Origin: Flavobacterium sasangense DSM 21067
GTDB lineage: Bacteria; Bacteroidota; Bacteroidia; Flavobacteriales; Flavobacteriaceae
DNA length: 64,000 nucleotides
Direction of reading: 5' to 3'
Assembly: GCF_000686885.1 (NCBI RefSeq)
Contig: NZ_JMLU01000001.1
Span: 338,222 to 402,221 of the forward strand
Shown here one piece after another: positions 34,075 through 43,493 of this stretch. How positions within the stretch are numbered: position 1 is the first letter of the stretch; every line of letters begins with the position of its first letter. The notes beneath the pieces are model-generated. The model saw only the letters and a list, made by a program, of their open reading frames with translations. It did not search any database and had not been told where the DNA came from. The position numbers and the translations under genes are program-made.

Positions 34075-36486
34075 ATGTTAAAGTGGTTAAGCACCAGTTT
34101 TTGGGATTATATTGCCAGTAGAATTTTAAGAAACCGCGTTTTTTTATTAGTTCTTGTTTTACTTTTTACTATTTTCATGAGTTTTCAGTGGAAAAACATG
34201 CGTTTTACCTTTACTGAAGCTAATCTATTACCCGATGATCATGAAGTAAACATTCAATACAATTCTTTTTTAGAAAAATTTGGTGAAGAAGGAAATCTAG
34301 TTGTCTTAGGATTTAAAGACAAAACCTTTTTTAATGAAAAAAACATTAAAGCTTGGGAAAAATTCATTGCCGAAATAAAAAAGGATAAAGCAGTTGAACT
34401 TACCTTATCTATTGAAGATTTAAAAGTACTTGAGAAAGATACATTAGAACAAAAATTCAAATTAGTTTCTTTCATCAATAATGATAGTATTTCTGACACC
34501 TATTTAAAAGAAAAGGAAAAAGAGTTTTTCAACGATTTACCTTTCTATGAAGGCATGCTGTTCAATAAAGAAAGTGGTGCAGTGCGTTTTGCCATTTACA
34601 TGGATAAAAAAATTGTAAACACACCTGCAAGAAAACAATTTATTGAAAAACATCTTAACCAAGACAGAATTGACGCCTTCGAAAAAGAAACCGGATTAGA
34701 TCTTCGTGTTTCCGGAATGCCATACATTAGAACACTGAATGCTAATAGCATTATTAGTGAAATTGGATTGTTCGTTGGTGCTGCACTTGGAATTACTTCA
34801 TTACTATTCTTCTTCTTCTTTAGAAGTTTTAGAGCAACCATGGTTTCCATGTTTGTGGTAATTATTGGCGTAATGTGGTCGTTTGGAACGCTAGGTTTGT
34901 TACATTATGAAATAACCGTTTTAACAGCAATTATTCCTCCATTAATCATTGTTATCGGAATTCCTAACTGTATTTTCCTTATCAACAAATACCAGCAAGA
35001 AATTAAAAATCACGGAAATAAAGCCAAATCCTTACAACGGGTAATCTCTAAAGTAGGGAATGCTACTTTAATGACGAATTTAACTACTGCTGCTGGTTTT
35101 GGAACCTTCATTTTTACAGATAGTAAATTATTGAAAGAATTTGGAATTGTAGCTTCATTAAACATTGTTTTCTTATTTATACTTTGTTTAATTATCATTC
35201 CGATTGTTTATAGTTACATGCCAATGCCTAAGGAAAAACATTTAGCTCATCTTGGCAAAAACTACATGGCTACTTTCATGAATTGGATTGAAAACACGAT
35301 TAGACATCACCGAGTTGCCGTTTTTTCAACAGCAATTGGAATTTTAGTGATGGGAATTATTGGTATTTTTCAAATTAAAATTTCAGGAAGTATTATTGAA
35401 GATATGCCTAAAAAGGCACCTTTTTATAAAGACATCTTATTCTATGAAAAAGAATTTGATGGTGTTATGCCATTAGAAATTGTTATTGACACTAAAAAAC
35501 CAAAAGGCGCTTTAAAATCGGTTACTTTACGACGAATAGAAGAACTTCAAGAAACCATTGAAGAAATTCCTGAATTATCAAAACCTGTTTCTATTGTTAA
35601 TTTAGTCAAATATTCAAAACAAGCTTACTATAACGGAAATCCTGAATATTACGAATTACCTACCAAACAAGAAGAAGCTTTCATTTTATCGTACATAAAA
35701 AATTCGACTAAAAAAGGAAACGAGAATATGCTGAAAAGCTATATTGATAGTACTGGGCAATATGCACGCATCACTACTTTTATGCGAGATATTGGTACGG
35801 ATAAAATGCAAAAAATTGAAGAACGTTTACAAGACAAAATCAATCACATTTTCCCAAAAGAACGCTACGAAGTTTCACTAACAGGAAAAGCTTATGTTTT
35901 TGAAAAAGGAACCCATTATTTAATTGATAATTTAGTACAATCGCTAATTTTTGCTATTGTTTTAATTTCGCTATTAATGGCATACATGTTCCGTTCTTTC
36001 AAGATGATAGTTGTATCATTATTACCAAATATTTTACCTTTGGTTATGACCGCTGGATTGATGGGATATTTTGGAATTCCAATTAAACCATCTACCATAT
36101 TAGTATTTAGTATTGCGTTTGGAATATCGGTGGATGATACCATTCACTTTTTGGCGAAATACCGTCAAGAGTTAAAAGCTAACGATTGGAAAATAAAACG
36201 ATCCGTTTACGCCACTTTAAAAGAAGCAGGAATTAGTATGTTTTACACTTCAGTGGTATTGTTCTTTGGATTCTCTGTATTCACATTATCTAGCTTTGGC
36301 GGAACTGTAGCATTAGGAGGATTAGTTGCTACAACATTACTTTTTGCAATGATTTCAAACCTAATCTTGTTACCAGCATTATTACTTTCGTTAGATAAAA
36401 CGATTGCTAACCAACAAGAATTTTTAGAACCAACATTAGATATTTTAGCAGAAGATATTGAAGAAGAAAATTCAAACGAGAAATAG
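34075..36486 (+). CDS. MMPL/RND-superfamily exporter
   Basis: Inner-membrane transporter of 803 residues with the duplicated RND layout: helix 1 near 22-40, a periplasmic loop to about 215, five helices (about 220-380), helix 7 near 415-435, a second periplasmic loop, and five helices (about 620-775). FGISVDDTIHF near 680-690 is the proton-relay segment. Without a partner adaptor or outer-membrane channel nearby it belongs to the MMPL/HpnN group that moves lipids or hydrophobic compounds. The acidic C-terminal tail is cytoplasmic. The asnS gene follows after 29 bases. Confidence 0.88.
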   Translation: MLKWLSTSFWDYIASRILRNRVFLLVLVLLFTIFMSFQWKNMRFTFTEANLLPDDHEVNIQYNSFLEKFGEEGNLVVLGFKDKTFFNEKNIKAWEKFIAEIKKDKAVELTLSIEDLKVLEKDTLEQKFKLVSFINNDSISDTYLKEKEKEFFNDLPFYEGMLFNKESGAVRFAIYMDKKIVNTPARKQFIEKHLNQDRIDAFEKETGLDLRVSGMPYIRTLNANSIISEIGLFVGAALGITSLLFFFFFRSFRATMVSMFVVIIGVMWSFGTLGLLHYEITVLTAIIPPLIIVIGIPNCIFLINKYQQEIKNHGNKAKSLQRVISKVGNATLMTNLTTAAGFGTFIFTDSKLLKEFGIVASLNIVFLFILCLIIIPIVYSYMPMPKEKHLAHLGKNYMATFMNWIENTIRHHRVAVFSTAIGILVMGIIGIFQIKISGSIIEDMPKKAPFYKDILFYEKEFDGVMPLEIVIDTKKPKGALKSVTLRRIEELQETIEEIPELSKPVSIVNLVKYSKQAYYNGNPEYYELPTKQEEAFILSYIKNSTKKGNENMLKSYIDSTGQYARITTFMRDIGTDKMQKIEERLQDKINHIFPKERYEVSLTGKAYVFEKGTHYLIDNLVQSLIFAIVLISLLMAYMFRSFKMIVVSLLPNILPLVMTAGLMGYFGIPIKPSTILVFSIAFGISVDDTIHFLAKYRQELKANDWKIKRSVYATLKEAGISMFYTSVVLFFGFSVFTLSSFGGTVALGGLVATTLLFAMISNLILLPALLLSLDKTIANQQEFLEPTLDILAEDIEEENSNEK

Positions 36487-36494
36487 TATATTTG
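36487..36494 (+). promoter_or_regulatory. -7 element of asnS
   Basis: TATATTTG, overlapping the very end of the exporter gene region and 21 bases before the asnS ATG. Confidence 0.5.
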
Positions 36495-36515
36495 CATTAT
36501 AAATCATAAATCGAA

Positions 36516-37964
36516 ATGAAACACTCAAAAGTAATAGACCTTTTAAACAGCACGAAAACATTACATGAAGTAACAGCAAAAGGTTGGGTTAGAACATTTA
36601 GAAACAATCAATTTATTGCGTTGAACGATGGTTCAACCATTCATAATATTCAGTGTGTAGTAGATTTTGAAAACACACCAGATGAAACTTTAAAAAGAAT
36701 AACAACTGGAGCTGCTATTTGCGTTACAGGAACTTTGGCAGAAAGCCGTGGTGCTGGACAAAAAGTAGAAATTCAAGTAACGAAATTAGAGATTTTAGGC
36801 GATAGCGATGCAGAGAAATTCCCAATGCAACCTAAAAAACACTCGTTAGAATTTTTACGCGAAAATGCACATTTACGTGTAAGAACCAATGCTTTTGGAG
36901 CAATTATGCGTGTGCGTTCAACTTTAGCGTTTGCAGTACATCAATATTTTCAAGAAAAAGGATTTTTCTATGTAAACACGCCTATCATCACAGGTTCTGA
37001 TGCTGAAGGTGCTGGAGAAATGTTCCAAGTAACTTCTTTACCAATCGACGGTTCTGCTCCAAGAAACGAAGATGGAAGCATCAACTACAAAGAAGATTTC
37101 TTCGGAAAACAAACGAATTTAACTGTTTCTGGACAGCTAGAAGGTGAAACTTTTGCAATGGCATTAGGTCAAATTTATACGTTTGGACCAACTTTCCGTG
37201 CAGAAAATTCAAACACTTCTCGTCACTTAGCTGAGTTTTGGATGATTGAGCCAGAAGTTGCTTTCAATGATTTAGCAGATAACATGGATTTGGCGGAAGA
37301 TTTCATCAAATACGTTATCAAATATACCGTCGATAAATGTGGCGATGATTTAAAATTCCTAGAAAACAGATTGTTAGAAGAAGAAAAATCAAAACCACAA
37401 GCAGAAAGAAGCGAAATGACGTTGTTAGAAAAATTAAGTTTTGTACTTGATAACAACTTCAAACGTGTTTCTTATACGGAAGCTATTGATATTTTAAAAG
37501 ATTCAACACCAAATAAAAAGAAAAAATTCCAATACATCATCAACGAATGGGGTGCTGATTTACAAAGTGAGCACGAACGTTTCTTAGTAGAAAAACACTT
37601 TAAATGTCCGGTAATTTTATTTGATTATCCAGCAAAAATTAAAGCGTTTTATATGCGTTTGAATGACAATACTGAACCTGGAAAAGAAACCGTTAGAGCA
37701 ATGGATATCTTATTCCCTGGAATTGGTGAAATCGTTGGAGGTTCGCAAAGAGAAGAACGTTACGATGTATTAGTAGAAAAAATGAAAGCCTTAGGAATCG
37801 ACGAAGAAGAACTTTGGTGGTATTTAGATACGAGAAGATTTGGTTCGGCAGTTCATTCAGGTTTCGGATTAGGTTTTGAAAGATTAGTACTTTTTGTAAC
37901 AGGAATGAGTAACATTAGAGACGTAATTCCGTTCCCAAGAACACCACAAAACGCAGAATTTTAG
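36516..37964 (+). CDS. asnS: Asparagine--tRNA ligase
   Basis: Class IIb synthetase that charges tRNA-Asn. 482 residues. An OB-fold anticodon-binding domain (about 18-110, [11 protein letters not shown]) precedes the catalytic core: motif 2 with [21 protein letters not shown] and motif 3 with [13 protein letters not shown] near 453-465. The residues around the amino-acid pocket follow AsnRS rather than AspRS. rpoN lies behind it across a gap filled with heptad repeats. Confidence 0.97.
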   Translation: MKHSKVIDLLNSTKTLHEVTAKGWVRTFRNNQFIALNDGSTIHNIQCVVDFENTPDETLKRITTGAAICVTGTLAESRGAGQKVEIQVTKLEILGDSDAEKFPMQPKKHSLEFLRENAHLRVRTNAFGAIMRVRSTLAFAVHQYFQEKGFFYVNTPIITGSDAEGAGEMFQVTSLPIDGSAPRNEDGSINYKEDFFGKQTNLTVSGQLEGETFAMALGQIYTFGPTFRAENSNTSRHLAEFWMIEPEVAFNDLADNMDLAEDFIKYVIKYTVDKCGDDLKFLENRLLEEEKSKPQAERSEMTLLEKLSFVLDNNFKRVSYTEAIDILKDSTPNKKKKFQYIINEWGADLQSEHERFLVEKHFKCPVILFDYPAKIKAFYMRLNDNTEPGKETVRAMDILFPGIGEIVGGSQREERYDVLVEKMKALGIDEEELWWYLDTRRFGSAVHSGFGLGFERLVLFVTGMSNIRDVIPFPRTPQNAEF

Positions 37965-37970
37965 AATCTT

Positions 37971-38054
37971 GTTAAATTGTTTAACTGTTGATTGTTAAAT
38001 CGTAAATTTGATAAACAACTCAACAGTTAAACGATTAAATCAATTAAACAAACA
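37971..38054. repeat. Heptad-phased repeat and 13-bp inverted repeat between asnS and rpoN
   Basis: The 93-base gap is built from TTAAC-like heptads (twelve units from 37971, less uniform than in the other arrays). Inside it GTTTAACTGTTGA (37979-37991) is the exact inverse of 38020-38032, so the transcript could form a large hairpin with a 28-base loop. No T run follows. It starts 7 bases after the asnS stop and ends 3 bases before the rpoN ATG. Confidence 0.6.
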
Positions 38055-38057
38055 TTA

Positions 38058-39521
38058 ATGTTAAAACACAGTTTACAATTCAAATTATCTCAAAAATTAT
38101 CGCCTCAACAAATTCAGTTGATGAAGTTAATTCAATTGCCTACGCAAGCTTTTGAGCAACGTCTTCAAGAAGAATTAGTAGAGAATCCTGCTTTGGAAGA
38201 AAGTAGCAAGGAAGATAATTATGATTTAGATGATTATGGAAGTGATACTGATGATTACGACGATTACGATAACGAACACATCGATACAGGCGACATCAAT
38301 ATTGACGAATATTTAAGCAATGATGAAACGCCAGATTACAAATACCAAACCAACAATTATAGCGATGATGATGAAGACAAAACTATGCCATTTGCGGCTC
38401 CAGTAAGTTTTCATCAGGATTTAATTAATCAGTTAAATACGTTTATTTTAACCGATGAAGAACGCGATATTGCTGAATTTTTAGTGGGAAGTATCGATGA
38501 CATGGGCTACATCAGAAGAAGCATTCAAGATATTGTGGATGATTTAGCTTTTACACAAGGAATTTATACGGATGAACCGACTGTTGAACGCATTTTGCAT
38601 TTGGTTCAAGATTTAGAGCCGGCTGGTGTTGGTGCTCGCGATTTACAAGAATGTTTGTTGTTGCAATTGAAACACAAAACGCCTTCGGATTCTATTGCTT
38701 TAGCAATTAATGTGATTGAACAACAATTTGATGCTTTTACCAAAAAACATTACGATAAATTACTACAAAAATTCGATGTTTCCCAACAGCAATTACGCAA
38801 AGCTATTGATGAAATTGAAAAACTAAATCCAAAACCAGGAGGTAGTTTCGACGGTAATCAAAAAGCTGTAGAACACATTGTTCCGGATTTTACCATTCGA
38901 ATTGTAGATGGCGAATTAGAACTTTCGTTAAACGGTAGAAACGCTCCAGAATTGCACGTTTCTAAAGATTATCAGGAAATGCTGCAGAGTTATAAAGACA
39001 CTTCTGAAAAATCGAGTTCTCAGAAAGATGCCGTTCAATTTATCAAACAAAAATTAGATTCGGCAAAATGGTTTATTGATGCGATTAAACAGCGTCAGGA
39101 AACTTTATATGTAACGATGAATGCCATTATGCATTATCAAAAAGAATATTTTTTAGAAGGAGAAGAAACCAAACTTCGTCCGATGATTCTAAAAGATATT
39201 GCTGATATGGTAGGATTAGATATTTCAACAGTTTCGCGTGTAGCCAACAGCAAATATGTTGATACGCCTTATGGCACTAAATTGATTAAAGAATTCTTTA
39301 GCGAAGCGATGACCAACGATCAAGGGGAAGAAGTTTCAACTATCGAAATTAAGAATATTTTACAGCAAGTAATTTCGGAAGAAGATAAGAGAAGACCATT
39401 ACCAGATGATCAATTAGCTGAAATTTTAAAGGAAAGAGGTTATCCAATTGCCAGAAGAACCATCGCAAAATACCGCGAACAATTAGACATTCCAGTGGCA
39501 CGACTAAGAAAGAAAATCTAA
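38058..39521 (+). CDS. rpoN: RNA polymerase sigma-54 factor
   Basis: 487 residues. Region I (1-50) is glutamine- and leucine-rich (LSPQQIQLMKLIQLPTQAF), as needed for contact with enhancer-binding activators. Region II (about 55-110) is strongly acidic, Asp/Tyr-rich. The core-binding and helix-turn-helix regions follow (DISTVSRVANSKY near 394-406), and the RpoN box ARRTIAKYRE sits near 469-478, contacting the -24 element. Sigma-54 occurs in many Bacteroidota; no activator is seen in this window. A small membrane protein gene follows after 4 bases. Confidence 0.97.
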   Translation: MLKHSLQFKLSQKLSPQQIQLMKLIQLPTQAFEQRLQEELVENPALEESSKEDNYDLDDYGSDTDDYDDYDNEHIDTGDINIDEYLSNDETPDYKYQTNNYSDDDEDKTMPFAAPVSFHQDLINQLNTFILTDEERDIAEFLVGSIDDMGYIRRSIQDIVDDLAFTQGIYTDEPTVERILHLVQDLEPAGVGARDLQECLLLQLKHKTPSDSIALAINVIEQQFDAFTKKHYDKLLQKFDVSQQQLRKAIDEIEKLNPKPGGSFDGNQKAVEHIVPDFTIRIVDGELELSLNGRNAPELHVSKDYQEMLQSYKDTSEKSSSQKDAVQFIKQKLDSAKWFIDAIKQRQETLYVTMNAIMHYQKEYFLEGEETKLRPMILKDIADMVGLDISTVSRVANSKYVDTPYGTKLIKEFFSEAMTNDQGEEVSTIEIKNILQQVISEEDKRRPLPDDQLAEILKERGYPIARRTIAKYREQLDIPVARLRKKI

Positions 39522-39525
39522 GAAA

Positions 39526-40137
39526 ATGGATTTAAAAAAAATATTACCTGTTTTCTCTTATATTTTTCATCCCATATTTGTGTCTTTATATGGGACTTTG
39601 TTTTTCTTTTTAATTACCAATTCTTTCTTTTATAACTCGCAAATCATCGTAACGTTAATTCAAGTAACGATTTTGACTTTGTTATTACCTTTATCGATGT
39701 ATTTTTTATTTCGATCATTAGGAGTTGTTTCCTCTTTTACCGAAGCCAGCATTAGCGAGAGAAAAATGCCAATAGCTGTTCAAGCTATTTTATTATTTAT
39801 TTTAATAAAATTCAGTGTTTCAAAAGATACTGTGGCAGAATTGTATTTTTTTTTTCTTGGTGGCTTTTTAAGTAGTGTAATCGTTTTAGCCAGCGTTATT
39901 TTAAAATTCAAAGCCAGTTTGCATATGATTGGAATTAGTGCGTTAACGTGCTTTATTTTTGGTCTGTGCATGTATTACCAACTCCCTTTTATAAATCTTG
40001 TGGCATTTTGTATTGTTAGTATTGGTTTAGTAGCCTCTTCACGTTTATATATGAAAGCACATACGTATCCAGAACTTATTGCAGGAATAATAATTGGAGC
40101 TGGACCACAGTTGTTTTTGTATCAATATTGGTTATAA
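39526..40137 (+). CDS. PAP2-like integral membrane protein
   Basis: 203 residues with about six hydrophobic helices (near 8-30, 38-58, 83-95, 105-125, 130-150, 180-200). Motifs reminiscent of the PAP2 phosphatase family are degenerate: SERKMP near 77-82, KASLHMIG near 128-135 in place of the PSGH loop, and SRLYMKAHTYPE near 172-183 in place of SRxxxxxHxxxD. The histidines are kept, the last aspartate is E. Catalysis is uncertain. Co-transcribed with rpoN (4-base gap). Its stop overlaps the convergent barrel gene by 6 bases. Confidence 0.65.
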   Translation: MDLKKILPVFSYIFHPIFVSLYGTLFFFLITNSFFYNSQIIVTLIQVTILTLLLPLSMYFLFRSLGVVSSFTEASISERKMPIAVQAILLFILIKFSVSKDTVAELYFFFLGGFLSSVIVLASVILKFKASLHMIGISALTCFIFGLCMYYQLPFINLVAFCIVSIGLVASSRLYMKAHTYPELIAGIIIGAGPQLFLYQYWL

Positions 40138-40791
40138 AATATAAAACATCAAACCAATTTTTAATGTAGTTACATTGTTCTCAGTAGTCGTTTTATCTTT
40201 ATCAAAGAAAGGATTTAATCCGTAATGAATATAAGCATTCCAAGTATTAAATCCGAAAGTTAAGTACGTTGCGTATTGAATCTTATTTAATAAATCATTT
40301 ATATTTTCAGTTCCGGAACCAAAACTTCCCTCATATTTAAACTTACCATTGATTAAATAACTTGCCATAAAACCACCGTAAATTCTCCAAAATTTATGGC
40401 TATCTGGCGTTGCATTTCGCCAACGTATTTCTAAAGGTAAATCAATATAATGCAATAAAATTCTACTTTTGACGATTTCAGTTTCTGAACCGTTAGATAT
40501 AGATGAAAAATCGATATTCTGCTTTAAATCATTAAACGAATAACCAATACCTGGAGCAATTGCCCAATGTCTATTTTCTGAAATAGGAAAATCTCTCAAA
40601 AAACCAGCTGATAAACCTGTGGAAAATGAATACTGGTTAAAATTATCAGGTGTTTTCTGTAAAATATTATATGAAATCGAAACATAGAATTGATCTTCTC
40701 TAAATAAAGAATCAGCAATAGTTTCAGTCTCTTTTTGTGAGTAAACAAAAGATATAAAATGTAGAAAAAAAAGGGATACAAATAGTCGCAT
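40132..40791 (-). CDS. Outer-membrane beta-barrel protein (PorT-like family)
   Basis: 219 residues. Signal peptide 1-18 (FVYSQ), then alternating amphipathic strands (YVSISYNIL, GLSAGFLRDF, WAIAPGIGYSFND, YIDLPLEIRWRN, YGGFMASYLING) ending in KIGLMFYIL, the pattern of small eight- to ten-stranded outer-membrane barrels. It falls in the broad family often labelled PorT; I do not claim it is the secretion-system PorT/SprT. It lies downstream of the ExbD genes on the same strand, but a strong terminator at 40814-40841 separates it, so it is probably transcribed alone. Confidence 0.8.
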   Translation of the reverse strand: MRLFVSLFFLHFISFVYSQKETETIADSLFREDQFYVSISYNILQKTPDNFNQYSFSTGLSAGFLRDFPISENRHWAIAPGIGYSFNDLKQNIDFSSISNGSETEIVKSRILLHYIDLPLEIRWRNATPDSHKFWRIYGGFMASYLINGKFKYEGSFGSGTENINDLLNKIQYATYLTFGFNTWNAYIHYGLNPFFDKDKTTTENNVTTLKIGLMFYIL

Positions 40792-40813
40792 TATATTTTT
40801 TTATAAAAATAAT

Positions 40814-40841
40814 AAAAAAAGGCACGCAAAAGCGTGCCTTT
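40814..40841 (-). terminator. Terminator of the ExbB-ExbD operon
   Basis: Stem of 10 bp (AAAGGCACGC at 40818-40827 against 40832-40841) with an AAAA loop on the plus strand; the minus strand reads on into T7. The stem is perfect. Confidence 0.9.
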
Positions 40842-40860
40842 AAATTATATTAAATAAATA

Positions 40861-41334
40861 TTACTCAACAGGATTTCCTTTTGCAGTAGTATAATTTACT
40901 TTTAATTGTTCAATTTTACGCAATTCTAATTTGATAGCACTTACTAATCCCATCTTCACATTTCTGTCAATTTTAAGGGAAGCAGTAAGATATTTTTCAT
41001 CGTCAGAGTTACGTTGCGCTCTTTCCGTGATAATGAAGTTTCTGATATCTGCAGGCGAAGCCATTTTATCAGCTAATTGAATACGATCAGAACCTCCAAG
41101 AGTCGCTCTATATCGCTCACTTGGTTTTCCTGCGTAAATATACATTACATACTCTTTCTTGTGCAATTTTGCAGTTTGATTAGCTTTAGGTAATGTATTA
41201 TCAATCTTTAAATCAGTATCTTTCATGGTTGTAGCCGTCATGAAGAAGAACAAAAGCATAAATACAATATCAGGTAAAGACGCTGTTGAAATTGCAGGAG
41301 TTCCCTCCGTATTTTTCTTTTTGAATTTAGACAT
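40861..41334 (-). CDS. exbD: Biopolymer transport protein ExbD (second copy)
   Basis: 157 residues: short cytoplasmic N-terminus, one membrane helix (about 20-38, with the proton-carrying aspartate in the DIVFMLLFFFM stretch), and a periplasmic domain (about 50-150). ExbD dimers sit in the pore of an ExbB pentamer and convert proton flow into work on TonB-type partners. It follows another exbD by 20 bases, giving the operon ExbB, a four-helix protein, ExbD, ExbD. The two ExbD proteins differ in length, so a mixed dimer is possible. Confidence 0.92.
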   Translation of the reverse strand: MSKFKKKNTEGTPAISTASLPDIVFMLLFFFMTATTMKDTDLKIDNTLPKANQTAKLHKKEYVMYIYAGKPSERYRATLGGSDRIQLADKMASPADIRNFIITERAQRNSDDEKYLTASLKIDRNVKMGLVSAIKLELRKIEQLKVNYTTAKGNPVE

Positions 41335-41354
41335 ACTTTCTTAATATTATATTA

Positions 41355-41966
41355 TTATTTTTTTGGCTCAGCTTCAGAAAGTCTCATAGGAAACAATTCT
41401 TGAATCTTTTTTACTTTTGGTTCTAAATCTTCAACCAAACCTTCGGTTGCTTTAGAAGCTGGATCATTGTAAATGTATTCCATTTCTGTAAAAGTCATAC
41501 CGTAACGCATCTTACATTCTCTATCTCTTAAAAAATTATATGCTGCTACAAGTTCATTTTGAACCGCAATATAAGTTTCATAAGTAGTTTGCCCATCATT
41601 GTTTAATGAAATAACCGCATCATCAGGACCGTCTGACGAATTTGGATCTCTTTTTCCATTACAATAAGTACAAGCTCCTTTTCCATTATTTTCAAGAAAA
41701 TCGATAGCAGTTTGTCTTAAGTCTTTAAGGTCAACCAATTTCTCTTCAACAAGCAACTGATTGTCTTTATTAACTAAAACTGTTAGAATATTTCTTTCAT
41801 TAATTGGCGGAACAGGTGGGTTCTCTTCATAACGAGGTAAGAGTCTATTAATCCCTTGATCTACTCCAATAGTGGTAGTAACTAAAAAGAAAATTAAAAG
41901 TAAGAATGCAATATCTGCCATAGAACCTGCATTCACTTCTGGCGGTGCACCTCTTTTTTTACCCAT
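41355..41966 (-). CDS. exbD: Biopolymer transport protein ExbD (long form with CxxC)
   Basis: 203 residues, about 50 longer than typical ExbD. N-terminal GSMADIAFLLLIFFLVTTT (about 14-33) is the membrane helix with its functional aspartate. The periplasmic domain carries an extra loop with CTYC near residues 98-101 followed by GKRDPNSSDGPDD, and one more cysteine in RECKMRYG near 152. The paired cysteines could form a disulfide or bind metal. Seven bases behind the upstream four-helix gene. Part of the proton-motor operon. Confidence 0.92.
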   Translation of the reverse strand: MGKKRGAPPEVNAGSMADIAFLLLIFFLVTTTIGVDQGINRLLPRYEENPPVPPINERNILTVLVNKDNQLLVEEKLVDLKDLRQTAIDFLENNGKGACTYCNGKRDPNSSDGPDDAVISLNNDGQTTYETYIAVQNELVAAYNFLRDRECKMRYGMTFTEMEYIYNDPASKATEGLVEDLEPKVKKIQELFPMRLSEAEPKK

Positions 41967-41972
41967 GATTTA

Positions 41973-42401
41973 TTATCTTTTAATTTTTGAAAAACCAGTC
42001 CAACCCAATACTCCAACTGAAATAATAGCAAGAATATAAAAAGTGTTTAAACTAGTACTAATTAATTTAGAAGCTGTAGAAGTAATAACTCCTCCATCTT
42101 TCAATTTCACTTCTGTACTATCTGCTAGTATGAAAGCAACTAAAATGATAGCTGCAAAAATTCCTAATGAAATAAGTGCTCTTTTCAATTGTTCTTTGTG
42201 TGTAATTAAGTTTTTGAAAACGAAATATACAACAGAAAAGAAAGCAACTGCCATTGCTATATAGGAAATATAGATAAAGTAATCTACAATATAAGAATTA
42301 TTGTCCATAGAAACCTCCACACCTAAAGTAGATACGAATAATATAGAAGCAATAATACCTAGTATGATTACTAAAATTTTTGAAATTTTGTATACGTTCA
42401 T
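41973..42401 (-). CDS. Four-helix membrane protein in the ExbB-ExbD operon
   Basis: 142 residues with four clear hydrophobic helices (about 8-28, 42-64, 78-97, 115-135) and a short periplasmic loop. I recognise no named family. It is placed between the exbB-like and exbD genes with gaps of 7 to 20 bases, so it is almost surely co-expressed and may be an accessory subunit of the motor. Such an extra gene between exbB and exbD recurs in Flavobacteriia as far as I know. Confidence 0.7.
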   Translation of the reverse strand: MNVYKISKILVIILGIIASILFVSTLGVEVSMDNNSYIVDYFIYISYIAMAVAFFSVVYFVFKNLITHKEQLKRALISLGIFAAIILVAFILADSTEVKLKDGGVITSTASKLISTSLNTFYILAIISVGVLGWTGFSKIKR

Positions 42402-42421
42402 AACAATAATTTGTTAATGTA

Positions 42422-43246
42422 TTATTTGTTTAATTTCTCTTTGAAATAATCTGATAACATATCAACTAAGCTGATAGAAGCATCTTCCATATCGTTAACG
42501 ATAGAGTCGATTTTAGCCGTGATATAGTTATAGAATACTTGAAGAATCATCGCAACAATAAGTCCAAATACCGTTGTTAATAACGCTACTTTAATACCTC
42601 CAGCTACTAATGATGGCTCCATAGATCCAGCAGACTCAATTTGGTCAAACGCAACAATCATACCAATTACTGTTCCTAAGAATCCTAACATCGGTGCAAG
42701 TGCAATAAATAAAGAAACCCAAGATACGTTTTTCTCTAATTGACCCATTTGAACACCACCGTAAGCAACGATAGATTTTTCAGCAGACTCTAAACCATGA
42801 GAAGAACGCTCTAAACCTTGATAGAAAATAGATGCAACTGGACCAGCTGTATTTTTAGCAACTTCTTTAGCAGCTTCAATACCACCTGAATTTAATGCAT
42901 TTTCTACTTCAGAAACGAATTTTTTTGTATTGATAGTAGAAAGATTTAAGTAAATAATTCTTTCAATAGCAATAGCCAAACCAAGAATTAAACACAATAA
43001 TACTGGAGACATCCAAATTGGATCTCCTTCAATGAAACGTTTTTTCATTGATTGAGTAAAAGTAACTTCTTCAGCAGCCGCAGCATCGTCAGTTGTTGCT
43101 GTAGCCTCATCAGTTGTTGCTTCAGTAGCAGTTGTATCAGCTACTTGTTCTGTAGCAGGAGCTGCTGCTTGAGTTGAATCTTGAGCTTGAACATTTCCAA
43201 AAGTCATAAGCCCCGTGATTGCTAAAATAGAAAATAATCTTTTCAT
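42422..43246 (-). CDS. exbB: MotA/TolQ/ExbB proton-channel protein
   Basis: 274 residues. Unusually for ExbB there is a signal-peptide-like N-terminus (1-22, VQAQ) followed by a 40-residue segment of almost only Ala, Thr, Glu, Asp and Gln (about 23-62) before the three channel helices (about 77-97, 160-185, 200-235). The channel helices contain LGFLGTVIGMI and GGIKVALLTTVFGLIVAM. With the ExbDs it would form the inner-membrane motor that powers TonB receptors. A TATCTTTA element lies 37 bases upstream; tRNA-Ser precedes on the same strand. Confidence 0.92.
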   Translation of the reverse strand: MKRLFSILAITGLMTFGNVQAQDSTQAAAPATEQVADTTATEATTDEATATTDDAAAAEEVTFTQSMKKRFIEGDPIWMSPVLLCLILGLAIAIERIIYLNLSTINTKKFVSEVENALNSGGIEAAKEVAKNTAGPVASIFYQGLERSSHGLESAEKSIVAYGGVQMGQLEKNVSWVSLFIALAPMLGFLGTVIGMIVAFDQIESAGSMEPSLVAGGIKVALLTTVFGLIVAMILQVFYNYITAKIDSIVNDMEDASISLVDMLSDYFKEKLNK

Positions 43247-43282
43247 CGCTTTTGTTCTTAAATTTAATTAGTTAATTGGGTT

Positions 43283-43290
43283 TAAAGATA
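43283..43290 (-). promoter_or_regulatory. -7-like element of the ExbB-ExbD operon
   Basis: Minus-strand TATCTTTA; the last G of the consensus is missing. Confidence 0.35.
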
Positions 43291-43330
43291 TAAAATAATT
43301 ATAAAATTTTTTAAAATTAATATCATTCTG

Positions 43331-43418
43331 CAGAGAGGAAGGGATTCGAACCCTCGATACCCTTGTGGAGTATACACACTTTCCAGGCGTGCGCCTTCGA
43401 CCACTCGGCCACCTCTCT
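43331..43418 (-). tRNA. tRNA-Ser (anticodon GGA)
   Basis: 88 bases on the minus strand. The acceptor stem AGAGAGG (43418-43412) pairs with CCTCTCT; the D-arm has TGGCCGAGTGG; the anticodon loop is CTGGAAA with GGA at 43384-43382; a long variable arm typical of class II tRNA follows; the T-arm has GGTTCGAATCC. The discriminator base is G and CCA is not encoded (GCAG follows). It reads UCC and UCU. Confidence 0.97.
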
Positions 43419-43493
43419 ATCGAAACGACACTCGATTTTAAGGGTGCTAAATAACGTAAAAATTCTCATGTATAAAAATTTTATATGTTATTT

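Noticed and set aside
37979..38032. Rho-independent terminator after asnS
   Set aside because: The 13-bp stem has a 28-base loop and no T run behind it; described as a repeat instead.
40132..40791. The T9SS component PorT/SprT
   Set aside because: The family label covers many small barrels; no specific PorT features or T9SS gene neighbours are visible.
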